DNA of 7,112 nucleotides from Chloroflexota bacterium. Lineage in GTDB: Bacteria; Chloroflexota; Anaerolineae; Promineifilales; Promineifilaceae. Location: the NCBI GenBank assembly GCA_008501785.1, contig QQUD01000225.1:1-7112 (forward strand). The letters run 5' to 3'. The translations under genes and the position numbers were made by a program. The notes under the pieces were generated by a model. It had not been told where the DNA came from and searched no databases. It saw only the letters and a list, made by a program, of their open reading frames with translations. Shown piece by piece: positions 1-6,113 of the stretch (its first letter is position 1; every line of letters starts with the position of its first letter).

Positions 1-1
1 T

Positions 2-2932
2 GTTGGTGAAGTTGGTATGGGCAAAACGCTGATGTTGGACAATATTCGAGCACGTACCGGGGCGGGATGGCGACCTCGGGTGAATGGTGGGTTGTGGGCC
101 GGCGGTATTTGTTTGGCATATGGTGAAACGATGAGCGGGTATCTGTTCATCGACTTGCTGCGCGATTTGCTCAATTTGCCTGCTGGCGCAACACCTACTC
201 AAACCAGCGAACGGCTGGAAATGTTTTGTGCGGATTTGTTTGGTGAGGCACAGCTCGCATCCACGTATCCGTATTTGGCGCGATTTATGGGGCTGCCGCT
301 GCCTGCGAATTACGAAGAACGGCTGGCGGGTCTGGCTGGTGAAAGTGTGCGCTGGCGGCTGTTTGAACTGGTGCCGGAAATGGTAAGCTCGCTCACGGAG
401 CAGTATTCGCTGGTGCTGACAGTGGATGATTTGCAGTGGGCGGACCCGACTTCCCGGCAGTTGTTGGCTACTTTGTTGCCATTGACGCAAGAACGGCCGT
501 TTTTGCTAATCATGGCAACCCGTCCACGACAAGTTGCGCTGGATATTGCCGCCAATGATTTTGTGAATCCCGTACAGCTCAACCCCCTCACCGAACGAGC
601 CGCCACCGATTTGCTGAACCATCATGCTCCCAATCTGCCCCGGCACATTTTGGCATATTTGATTGAAAAAGGGAGTGGGAATCCGCTGTTTTTGGTGGAA
701 TTGGCGCGGACGTTGCAGCTACGCGGTTTGTTGTCGGATGATACGAATCTAGCATCGGTGGCGTTGGATGCGCTTGATTTGCCAAATTCGGTGCAGGGCT
801 TGCTGCTGGCGCAGTTGGACCGGTTGGCGATTGAAGCGCGGCATACGCTGCAAATGGCGTCGGTGATTGGCAAGACGTTTTTTAATGACGTGCTGGCTTA
901 TCTGGCCGGAGCCGAGCAGCAGGTCGCAGAGCGGCTGGCGGAGCTTTCAGAGCGTGATTTTGTGCTGGCAGCATTGCCCACTGAATTGGGCGAAACGCAA
1001 CAATTTCGTCATGGTTTGATTCAGGCGAGCGCGTACAGCACGCTGCTTTATGAACGTCGGCGCACCTATCACCGGCAGGTGGCGGAGGCGCTGGAATCGC
1101 TGTTTCCGGCTTCGATTGCTGAGCAGTCGGCGTTTCTGGCTTACCATTATGAGCAGGCTGATGATGTGACGCAGGCGATTTATTATTTGCAGCAAACGGC
1201 AGATAAGGCGAGGCTGCTGTATGCGCATGAGGAAGCGGAGTCGCTGTATAAACGCATTTTGGCGTTGATGGAGAAGTTGGTGGAACCGGATGAAAACGGC
1301 CGTGCGCGCACGTTTTTGAAGTTGGCGCAAGTGTATGCGAATCGCATGGATTTTATGACGGCGCAGGCATATTATGAGCAGGCGTTTGGTTTGCTCGAGG
1401 GTCAGGTTGAGCGGGAGCGGGGAAGTGTTGGGGAAAACGGCCGTATTTTTCGGTGGGGTATTTTAGATGAATACACTCAAAAATTTGATCCTGGTACGGT
1501 GGAAGCGGTTGAAACCACGCAAATCATCAACAATTTGTTTGAGGGGTTGGTTGCGTTAGATAACGAGTGGAACATTATCCCGGCGGTAGCGCGGCGCTGG
1601 CGGATTGAGGATGGGGGACTGCGCTATATTTTTGAACTGCGTTCTAAATTGAGTTGGAGTGATGGTCAATCGTTGACTGCACATGACTTTGTGTTTGCGT
1701 GGCGGCGCAATTTGAATCCGGCAACTGGAGCCACGTTTGTAGATCAATTGTATGTGGTTGAAGGTGCTGAAGCAGTGCATCAAGGCCAGAATTCTGATTT
1801 GTCGGCGATTGGTGTGCATGCGTTGGATGATTTGACGCTGGAAATACGCTTACGCAATCCGGCGACGCAATTTTTGTATGTGCTGGCCGATTCTGTCACG
1901 TTTCCGCAGCCTGCTCATGTGATCGATGCGGTGGGCGATGCGTGGAGCTTGCCGCAGAATTTGGTGAGCAATGGCGCGTTTGTGATTGACCAAACGGCAT
2001 GGGAATCGACGCGAACGATCATGGCAAATCCAACCTATCGCGGTTTTGCGACGGGCAATGTGGGTAAAATTGAGCTGCCATCGGTGCATCCTGGCGTTGA
2101 GCCGTACCTGAGTTGTGAAATTGATTGGTGTCGGGTGGATGATCAGGCAAACATTCCGCAGCGTTTTCCATCTGAGACGTTTTTGGTACAAGATTTGATG
2201 ACGTTTGTATTGGGGTTTGCGTGTCATGTGCCGCCTTTTAATAATTCATTGGTGCGGCAGGCGTTGGTGCAGGCGCTGGATCGGCAGGCGTTGGTGGATG
2301 CGGCATGGGCGGGTGTGCAAAATCCCGCAAATGGGGGCATTGTACCGCCAGGGATGTCGGGACATTCGCCAGAAATTAGCTTACCATTTGCACCAAAGCA
2401 GGCGCGGCGTTTGCTGGATGAGGTGGCTAAATCAGGTACTAAAATTGAAAAACTGCGCTTGGCGGCGCTGCCGGGATTTGGTGGCACACCTGCGTTTATC
2501 AAACAAAGCTGGGAATCGGTGTTGGGTATCAATGTGGAATTGTTGGAAGATGTGCCTGCGGATGAGTTTATTCGTGGTTTAGGTGAGGGTGAGATTCATT
2601 GTGGCATGTTTGGTTTAAGTGTGGGGTATCCTGATCCGAATGATATTTTGCGGCCTTTGGGGCACAGTCAGAGTCCTTTCAACTTTTTTAGCTGGTCGAA
2701 CGCGCGATTTGATCAGTTGGTAGAGGCTGCGGCAGTGACGTTGGACCAAGGTGAGCGGCTGCGAATGTATCATGAGGCGGATCGGTTGATGGTGGTGGAG
2801 GAAACGGCCGTTTCCCCTCTCTACTACCTGCAAGCCTACGGCCTATTGCGCGAACAATTCCATCTGGGAGATGCGGGGCGAATTGTGCGAGGGGGCACGA
2901 TTAAGTTTAAGGATATTTTGTATGTGCCGTAG
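2..2932 (+). CDS. AAA_16/STAND-like ATPase fused to family 5 solute-binding domain; N-terminus outside window
   Basis: The frame is open from base 2, and the codons before the first in-window ATG (17) read VGEVG. With the following MGKT they form a P-loop (GEVGMGKT), so ATG 17 is internal and the gene starts upstream. Counting that Met as residue 1, Walker B is LVLTVDD (132-138), followed by LQWAD, and an LLIMATRP strand lies at 163-170. GNPLFLVEL (221-229) and QFRHGLIQASAY (329-340) are typical of AAA_16 regulators. TPR-like helices span about 371-462. Residues about 478-971 are a full SBP_bac_5 domain: FRWGILDEYTQKFDP, NNLFEGLVALD, LSWSDGQSLTAHDFVFAWRR, SNGAFVID, VRQALVQALDR and YPDPNDILRPL. 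There is no signal peptide or membrane segment between the domains, so the binding domain should be cytoplasmic and sense a ligand, perhaps a peptide, sugar or metabolite. The missing N-terminus probably carries a DNA-binding (BTAD/SARP or winged helix) or other output domain; that is inference. E. coli SgrR is a known regulator with a C-terminal SBP_bac_5 domain. Confidence 0.9.
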   Translation, partial: VGEVGMGKTLMLDNIRARTGAGWRPRVNGGLWAGGICLAYGETMSGYLFIDLLRDLLNLPAGATPTQTSERLEMFCADLFGEAQLASTYPYLARFMGLPLPANYEERLAGLAGESVRWRLFELVPEMVSSLTEQYSLVLTVDDLQWADPTSRQLLATLLPLTQERPFLLIMATRPRQVALDIAANDFVNPVQLNPLTERAATDLLNHHAPNLPRHILAYLIEKGSGNPLFLVELARTLQLRGLLSDDTNLASVALDALDLPNSVQGLLLAQLDRLAIEARHTLQMASVIGKTFFNDVLAYLAGAEQQVAERLAELSERDFVLAALPTELGETQQFRHGLIQASAYSTLLYERRRTYHRQVAEALESLFPASIAEQSAFLAYHYEQADDVTQAIYYLQQTADKARLLYAHEEAESLYKRILALMEKLVEPDENGRARTFLKLAQVYANRMDFMTAQAYYEQAFGLLEGQVERERGSVGENGRIFRWGILDEYTQKFDPGTVEAVETTQIINNLFEGLVALDNEWNIIPAVARRWRIEDGGLRYIFELRSKLSWSDGQSLTAHDFVFAWRRNLNPATGATFVDQLYVVEGAEAVHQGQNSDLSAIGVHALDDLTLEIRLRNPATQFLYVLADSVTFPQPAHVIDAVGDAWSLPQNLVSNGAFVIDQTAWESTRTIMANPTYRGFATGNVGKIELPSVHPGVEPYLSCEIDWCRVDDQANIPQRFPSETFLVQDLMTFVLGFACHVPPFNNSLVRQALVQALDRQALVDAAWAGVQNPANGGIVPPGMSGHSPEISLPFAPKQARRLLDEVAKSGTKIEKLRLAALPGFGGTPAFIKQSWESVLGINVELLEDVPADEFIRGLGEGEIHCGMFGLSVGYPDPNDILRPLGHSQSPFNFFSWSNARFDQLVEAAAVTLDQGERLRMYHEADRLMVVEETAVSPLYYLQAYGLLREQFHLGDAGRIVRGGTIKFKDILYVP

Positions 2933-2960
2933 GTGTTTGCTCCGCCGAGGGCTGATGAAC

Positions 2961-3101
2961 GTTAAGAAAATAAAACGGTAATAGGGAACTTGTCATTCCC
3001 GCGCAGGCGGGAATCCATGACGTAGTCGAGTAGATTCCCGCCTGCGCGGGAATGACAGGGCCACATTTTGTAGTTTTCTATTACCTGATTATTTATTTAA
3101 C
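2961..3101. mobile_element. Candidate MITE-like palindromic element between convergent genes
   Basis: This 141-bp element has nested symmetry. The outer arms 2961-2984 and 3078-3101 are inverted copies matching at 19 of 24 positions (both end in GTTAA and share GGTAATAG). They enclose the perfect inverted repeat at 2991-3057. No transposase or clear target duplication is visible. It may be a non-autonomous element or a large imperfect hairpin. It occupies most of the first part of the 318-bp gap at 2933-3250, where I see no gene. Confidence 0.5.
2991..3057. repeat. Perfect 25-bp inverted repeat with ATTCCC...GGGAAT cores
   Basis: Arms 2991-3015 and 3033-3057 are perfect reverse complements around a 17-base spacer. 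Each arm contains its own 20-bp ATTCCC-N8-GGGAAT core (2995-3014 and 3034-3053), the layout of the neisserial dRS3 repeat and of similar GTCATTCCCGC repeats scattered in many bacteria. It lies 58 bases after the stop of the upstream gene and between convergent genes, so it could also act as a bidirectional transcription barrier. There is no T-run on either side, so it is not a classical intrinsic terminator. Confidence 0.8.
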
Positions 3102-3128
3102 TTCCATAAGCCCCGGCTACGAGATGGA

Positions 3129-3143
3129 AGCCCTTTCAGGGCT
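3129..3143. other. Short AGCCCT/AGGGCT hairpin
   Basis: AGCCCT (3129-3134) and AGGGCT (3138-3143) can pair across a three-base loop. It sits in gene-free DNA between the two larger palindromes. GCCCT-GAAA-GGGC type hairpins are common parts of dispersed bacterial repeats, so this may be the remains of such an element. No function can be assigned. Confidence 0.35.
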
Positions 3144-3193
3144 AGAACTCTTAGGCCCCCAGGGTCTTTCATTTCGCGAAGTATGACGAAAAT

Positions 3194-3239
3194 GGAGTGG
3201 AGGCTTTAGCCGGAACGTTCCGGCTAAAGCCTCCACTCC
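3194..3239 (-). terminator. 46-bp perfect palindrome, possible terminator of the beta-helix gene
   Basis: Bases 3194-3216 and 3217-3239 are exact reverse complements with no spacer, centred on GGAAC/GTTCC and with CGGCTAAAGCC in the arm. It starts 11 bases past the stop codon of the minus-strand beta-helix gene. On that strand it is followed by ATTTTCGT, only a weak T-run. It can form a very stable hairpin in RNA. Its exact symmetry and its place beside another repeat make a dispersed palindromic repeat equally likely. Confidence 0.55.
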
Positions 3240-3250
3240 TGGTTTAAATG

Positions 3251-4582
3251 TTATTGGGGCAAGGGGTAGCAGTTGCCTGTGCCTTGGGTGACTGCGTGGA
3301 CGCCGTTGGCGACGAGGATGCACATGTGTGTTGCCAGCACGGGTTTGTTTGTGGGACTGTAGCCGGTGAAGGGGCTTGAGCCATCATAAGGTATCCATGT
3401 TCCTCCTGGGGCTTGGGTGCCTGCTATGGATGCAGGAACCGTATTGAAGAAGAAATGGACATGATTGCCATTGGTGTCGGGTGTGAAGTTGGTTACATTG
3501 AAAGTTACTTCATAGTTGTAGTCGTTGTTGATGGTGATGCCGGTGATTTCTGAAGTGAGGGCTGAGGGATCGCTGGGGGTTATAACCAGTGGCAAGAAAA
3601 CCTGTTCGTTGAGAATGTTTAAGGTTAAGTTTGAGCCAGTTTGGTCGAGCGTGTTTAAGATTAAGTTTTCGTCGGGTTGGTGAATTAGGCCATCGGTGCT
3701 GGTGTTAATCAGGGTGACAGTTGCGGGGTCACTGCCCACTTTTTCAATTGAGAGACCTTTGCCGCTGCCGCTGGCTGAATTGCCGCTGAAGGTGCCGTTG
3801 GTGATCGTGACCCAGCCGCTGGAAATAATGATGCGACCGCCGCCGCCATTCCCGCTGGTTGCTGAATTGTTGGTAACTTTTGTGTTATTCATGATTAGGT
3901 GGCTGTTGCCGTCAACTTGTATTTCGAATGCGCCACCGTTTTTGGCGGTGTTGTTGTCAAAATGGCTGTCTAATATTTCCAGGCGCGATCCATTTTGCAA
4001 AGACATGTACAATCCGCCGCCATTTTTTAATGATTCAGAATCGCTAATGACGACATTGTTGAGGCGCATAGCCGCGCCGCTGATGTTTAAGGTGCCAGAG
4101 ATACCCCCACCGTTTTCGTCTGATCCTGATGTATGTTCGAAAATCATATGCTCGATCAGCAACGCCTCAACTTGAGGATCAATTGTGATCACAGATTCTG
4201 TTCCGGCGTGGTTAAGCAAGGAACGGCTTTCTGGTGCTAGAAATGTGAATCCAGAGATGATAAATGATTGCGCACCAATTGCTTGTTCGTTTGCTTCATT
4301 GCAACCGCTGCTGGGACTCCAACCGCCCTGAATGGTGAGGTCTTTGGTTATGATGACCCCATTGGAAGGTTTGGCTGGGATCATTTGAATAATGGTTTTG
4401 CCTTCTTGAGCTGTGGCAACGGCATCGTCAAAGTTTCCACAGCCGCCAGCACCGCTGGCAATGCGCAAGGCATTGGTTGATTGATTCAATGAAAAAAGCA
4501 TGACGATGATCATGATTAGGGTGATAGCGGCAATCAGGATGAGCTGCTGCCAGCGAATAAGCTTGTGTTGTAAGGTTTGCAT
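3251..4582 (-). CDS. Secreted/anchored parallel beta-helix repeat protein
   Basis: I chose the ATG at 4582 (443 aa) because AGGAG lies 8 bases upstream and the hydrophobic segment follows at once. The open frame runs back to 4729, but that would overlap the oxidase gene and add a non-hydrophobic leader. Residues 11-32 are a hydrophobic signal or anchor helix. Residues about 45-325 hold irregular beta-helix rungs typical of polymorphic outer membrane/pectate-lyase-like folds: DLTIQGGW (81-88), NGGGISGTLNISG (157-169), LKNGGGLYM (185-193), HFDNNTAKNGGAFEIQ (207-222) and VTNNSATSGNGGG (236-248). FLPLV (329-333) is a linker of the kind seen in exported Chloroflexota proteins (from memory). Residues 341-443 form a separate C-terminal domain with HVHFFFN (374-380), H419, C421, H429 and C438. 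No catalytic residues are evident; a surface adhesion or structural role is inference. The plus strand over this gene lacks the ACGGCCGT palindrome found elsewhere. Confidence 0.8.
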   Translation of the reverse strand: MQTLQHKLIRWQQLILIAAITLIMIIVMLFSLNQSTNALRIASGAGGCGNFDDAVATAQEGKTIIQMIPAKPSNGVIITKDLTIQGGWSPSSGCNEANEQAIGAQSFIISGFTFLAPESRSLLNHAGTESVITIDPQVEALLIEHMIFEHTSGSDENGGGISGTLNISGAAMRLNNVVISDSESLKNGGGLYMSLQNGSRLEILDSHFDNNTAKNGGAFEIQVDGNSHLIMNNTKVTNNSATSGNGGGGRIIISSGWVTITNGTFSGNSASGSGKGLSIEKVGSDPATVTLINTSTDGLIHQPDENLILNTLDQTGSNLTLNILNEQVFLPLVITPSDPSALTSEITGITINNDYNYEVTFNVTNFTPDTNGNHVHFFFNTVPASIAGTQAPGGTWIPYDGSSPFTGYSPTNKPVLATHMCILVANGVHAVTQGTGNCYPLPQ

Positions 4583-4590
4583 GTTTGATT

Positions 4591-4595
4591 CTCCT
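4591..4595 (-). promoter_or_regulatory. Ribosome binding site of the beta-helix gene
   Basis: The minus strand reads AGGAG, then eight bases, then ATG at 4582. This is a near-ideal Shine-Dalgarno site and it decides the start over the longer reading at 4729. Confidence 0.85.
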
Positions 4596-4605
4596 ATTTG
4601 GGTAA

Positions 4606-4640
4606 AGACCTTAGCGGTTTTCTGAAAACCGCTAAGGTCT
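4606..4640. repeat. AGACCT...AGGTCT palindromic repeat
   Basis: Arms 4606-4621 and 4625-4640 are perfect 16-bp reverse complements with a three-base loop. It fills half of the 71-bp gap between the oxidase stop and the beta-helix start, just ahead of the latter's ribosome binding site. No T-run follows on either strand, so a classical terminator is unlikely. It may be a dispersed repeat that also weakens read-through or protects one cistron's mRNA end. The pattern AGACCT, a few bases, then GGTTTT recurs in the hairpin at 6593-6640. Confidence 0.7.
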
Positions 4641-4653
4641 ACAATACTAAAAA

Positions 4654-5838
4654 CTATCCGTGAAAACGGGCGGCTTCTTCCCCGGTGATTGCGGACGAGA
4701 GGTTGCGCCAGCGAAATTTGGGGAGCCATTGATTGGGTTTGGCCTCCATGGCGTCGGCGATGAGGCTGCCGAGAATGGGGGCAAATTTAAAGCCATGTCC
4801 ACTGCCGCCAGCGGCTACGGTGAGTCCGGCGATGGTGGGATGGCGGTCAATCCAGAAATGTTCGTCGAGGGTGTCGGAGTAGAGGCAGCGGCGGGTGTAA
4901 ACGACAGGAGCATCGACGAGGGAGGGGAAGGTGTCGGCAAGCATTTTGTAAAAATGCAAGGTGTCGGCGGGGGTGACGATGCGTTCGTCAATGTCTGGTT
5001 CTAGCTCGACACCAACGCCGTGATTAGCGATTTTGATCACGTTTTCGTGGGGGTGCAGCGGGAAGCCGTACCAGCCTGTGTTGGTGATGTCAGCGGTGAA
5101 GACGGGGAAGTGTGGCAGCGTGAATGGGTGGGAAACGGCCGTTTGCAAATGAAACACCGGATGTCCCGTGGCACGCATCATGGGCGCGAGTTCGGGCAGC
5201 AGCACTTGTGTCCATGAACCAGCCGCGATGACGACATGGGCGGCGTGGAAGGTGTCGCCGGAGGTGGTGCGGATGCCGGTGATACGGCCGTTTTCAATCA
5301 CCAACCCGTTCACCGACTGTCCATCGTGAATGGCGAGACCATTGCGTTTTCCCTGTTCAAGCAGCGCAGTGACGACGCGCCCGCTTTCAGCGTAACCGCC
5401 TACTCTGTGGTAAAAGCCATCGACAAAAGTGCCTGGTTTCCAGGCGGGAAAGCGTCGCGTGATTTCATTAGCGTTGAGTCGTTCGGGCTGGTGGTTTCGT
5501 GTTTGCAGCATGTGGTAGCTGTCGTGTTCGTACCCACCGGGGGTCATGGGTGATCGGGTGAGCATGAGGACGCCGGTTTCGTGGTAAAGCGGTTTGTCAA
5601 ACTGTTCATTCCAATGCCGCCAGCCGGGGATGGCGGCTTCGATCATGGCCATGTACTGTTTGTCGGTGCCGTATTCCATGCGAATTACTTTGGAAATGTC
5701 GGTGGAGGCGGCGAGTGGATGGGGGATAGGACCGGGGTCGAAAACGGCCGTTTTGTACCCTCGATTATTCAATTCTACCGCTGCCGTTGCGCCAAAAATT
5801 CCGGCTCCGATCACAAGAACGTCATAGGTTTGGGTCAT
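4654..5838 (-). CDS. FAD-dependent amine oxidase, monomeric sarcosine oxidase-like (DAO family)
   Basis: The protein is 394 aa, close to monomeric sarcosine oxidase and N-methyltryptophan oxidase (about 370-390). VLVIGAGIFG (7-16) is the Rossmann dinucleotide motif with G11, G13 and G16. TDISKVIRMEYG (46-57) is the family signature, with R53 matching the substrate-carboxylate arginine. IKIANH (268-273) places K269 and H273 where the oxygen-activating lysine and active-site histidine sit. RRCLYSDTLDEHFWIDRHP (316-334) carries C318, the expected covalent FAD attachment site. GGSGHGFKFAP (344-354) supplies K351, the second carboxylate-binding residue. These assignments rest on remembered family alignments. 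The enzyme should be cytoplasmic, oxidising a secondary N-methyl or cyclic amino acid and releasing hydrogen peroxide; the substrate is not predictable here. No strong Shine-Dalgarno precedes ATG 5838. The next gene on this strand begins 71 bases downstream and could share its transcript. Confidence 0.9.
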   Translation of the reverse strand: MTQTYDVLVIGAGIFGATAAVELNNRGYKTAVFDPGPIPHPLAASTDISKVIRMEYGTDKQYMAMIEAAIPGWRHWNEQFDKPLYHETGVLMLTRSPMTPGGYEHDSYHMLQTRNHQPERLNANEITRRFPAWKPGTFVDGFYHRVGGYAESGRVVTALLEQGKRNGLAIHDGQSVNGLVIENGRITGIRTTSGDTFHAAHVVIAAGSWTQVLLPELAPMMRATGHPVFHLQTAVSHPFTLPHFPVFTADITNTGWYGFPLHPHENVIKIANHGVGVELEPDIDERIVTPADTLHFYKMLADTFPSLVDAPVVYTRRCLYSDTLDEHFWIDRHPTIAGLTVAAGGSGHGFKFAPILGSLIADAMEAKPNQWLPKFRWRNLSSAITGEEAARFHG

Positions 5839-5862
5839 TTAGTTTACCAAGAGTGAAAATTA

Positions 5863-5897
5863 TTGATTGTTGATTGTTATTTGTTATTTGTTAATGA
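5863..5897. repeat. 7-bp tandem repeat
   Basis: Five consecutive 7-base units read TTGATTG, TTGATTG, TTATTTG, TTATTTG and TTAATGA. The first two pairs are exact duplicates and the fifth is degenerate. The array starts 25 bases upstream of the oxidase start codon and may be prone to copy number change. Confidence 0.75.
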
Positions 5898-5930
5898 GGT
5901 GTTTGCGCAAGGTACTCATTAATAATTAAC
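5883..5930. repeat. Imperfect AT-rich inverted repeat
   Basis: Arms 5883-5898 and 5915-5930 pair at 14 of 16 positions. The 16-base loop contains the palindrome TTGCGCAA (5903-5910). Its place between divergent genes allows a regulator-binding or structural role, but AT-rich DNA forms such arms readily. Confidence 0.5.
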
Positions 5931-6101
5931 AATCAATCATTAAAAATGAATCGGTTTTTCTGTGTTTGCAGGCCTTTTTATTGTAATCTGTGTTACGTCT
6001 CAGTCAATGGGGTGAAGGTCGGATGCTGCTGATGCTTAGTTGATTATCATTTCGTGGTGGAAGCGTGGGGTGGGCGTGGAAACGGCCGTTTCTGGTCCCG
6101 G

Positions 6102-6107
6102 TACAAT
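6102..6107 (+). promoter_or_regulatory. Candidate -10 element for a leaderless glycosyltransferase mRNA
   Basis: TACAAT differs from TATAAT at one position and ends six bases before ATG 6114, so transcription would begin at or next to the start codon. The only Shine-Dalgarno-like bases, GCAGG, abut the ATG and are too close to work. No good -35 is visible; the expected place overlaps the AACGGCCGTT palindrome. Confidence 0.4.
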
Positions 6108-6113
6108 CGCAGG

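Larger units (their letters stand above)
5839..6113. other. Divergent AT-rich intergenic region
   Basis: This 275-bp gap separates two divergent genes, so both promoters should lie here. It holds a 7-bp tandem repeat, an imperfect hairpin, an ACGGCCGT palindrome (6082-6089) and a -10-like TACAAT just before the glycosyltransferase start. I see no tRNA, no further gene and no convincing -35/-10 pair for the oxidase gene. Confidence 0.6.

Noticed and set aside
17..19. ATG at 17 as the true start of the first gene
   Set aside because: The upstream in-frame codons complete the GEVGMGKT P-loop, so the gene begins before the window.
2991..3057. CRISPR repeat pair
   Set aside because: The two copies are inverted, not direct, and there are only two with a 17-base spacer; no array or cas gene is present.
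3117..3323. 68-aa minus-strand frame rich in Arg and His
   Set aside because: It runs across the palindrome and the end of the beta-helix gene and has no ribosome binding site or recognisable domain.
3696..4175. 159-aa plus-strand open frame
   Set aside because: It is antisense to the beta-helix gene, rich in Pro and Leu as expected from the complement of Gly/Asn repeats, with no domain features.
4583..4729. N-terminal extension of the beta-helix gene to 4729
   Set aside because: It would overlap the oxidase gene, read through the 4606-4640 palindrome, and place the signal helix about 60 residues in; ATG 4582 has a good AGGAG.
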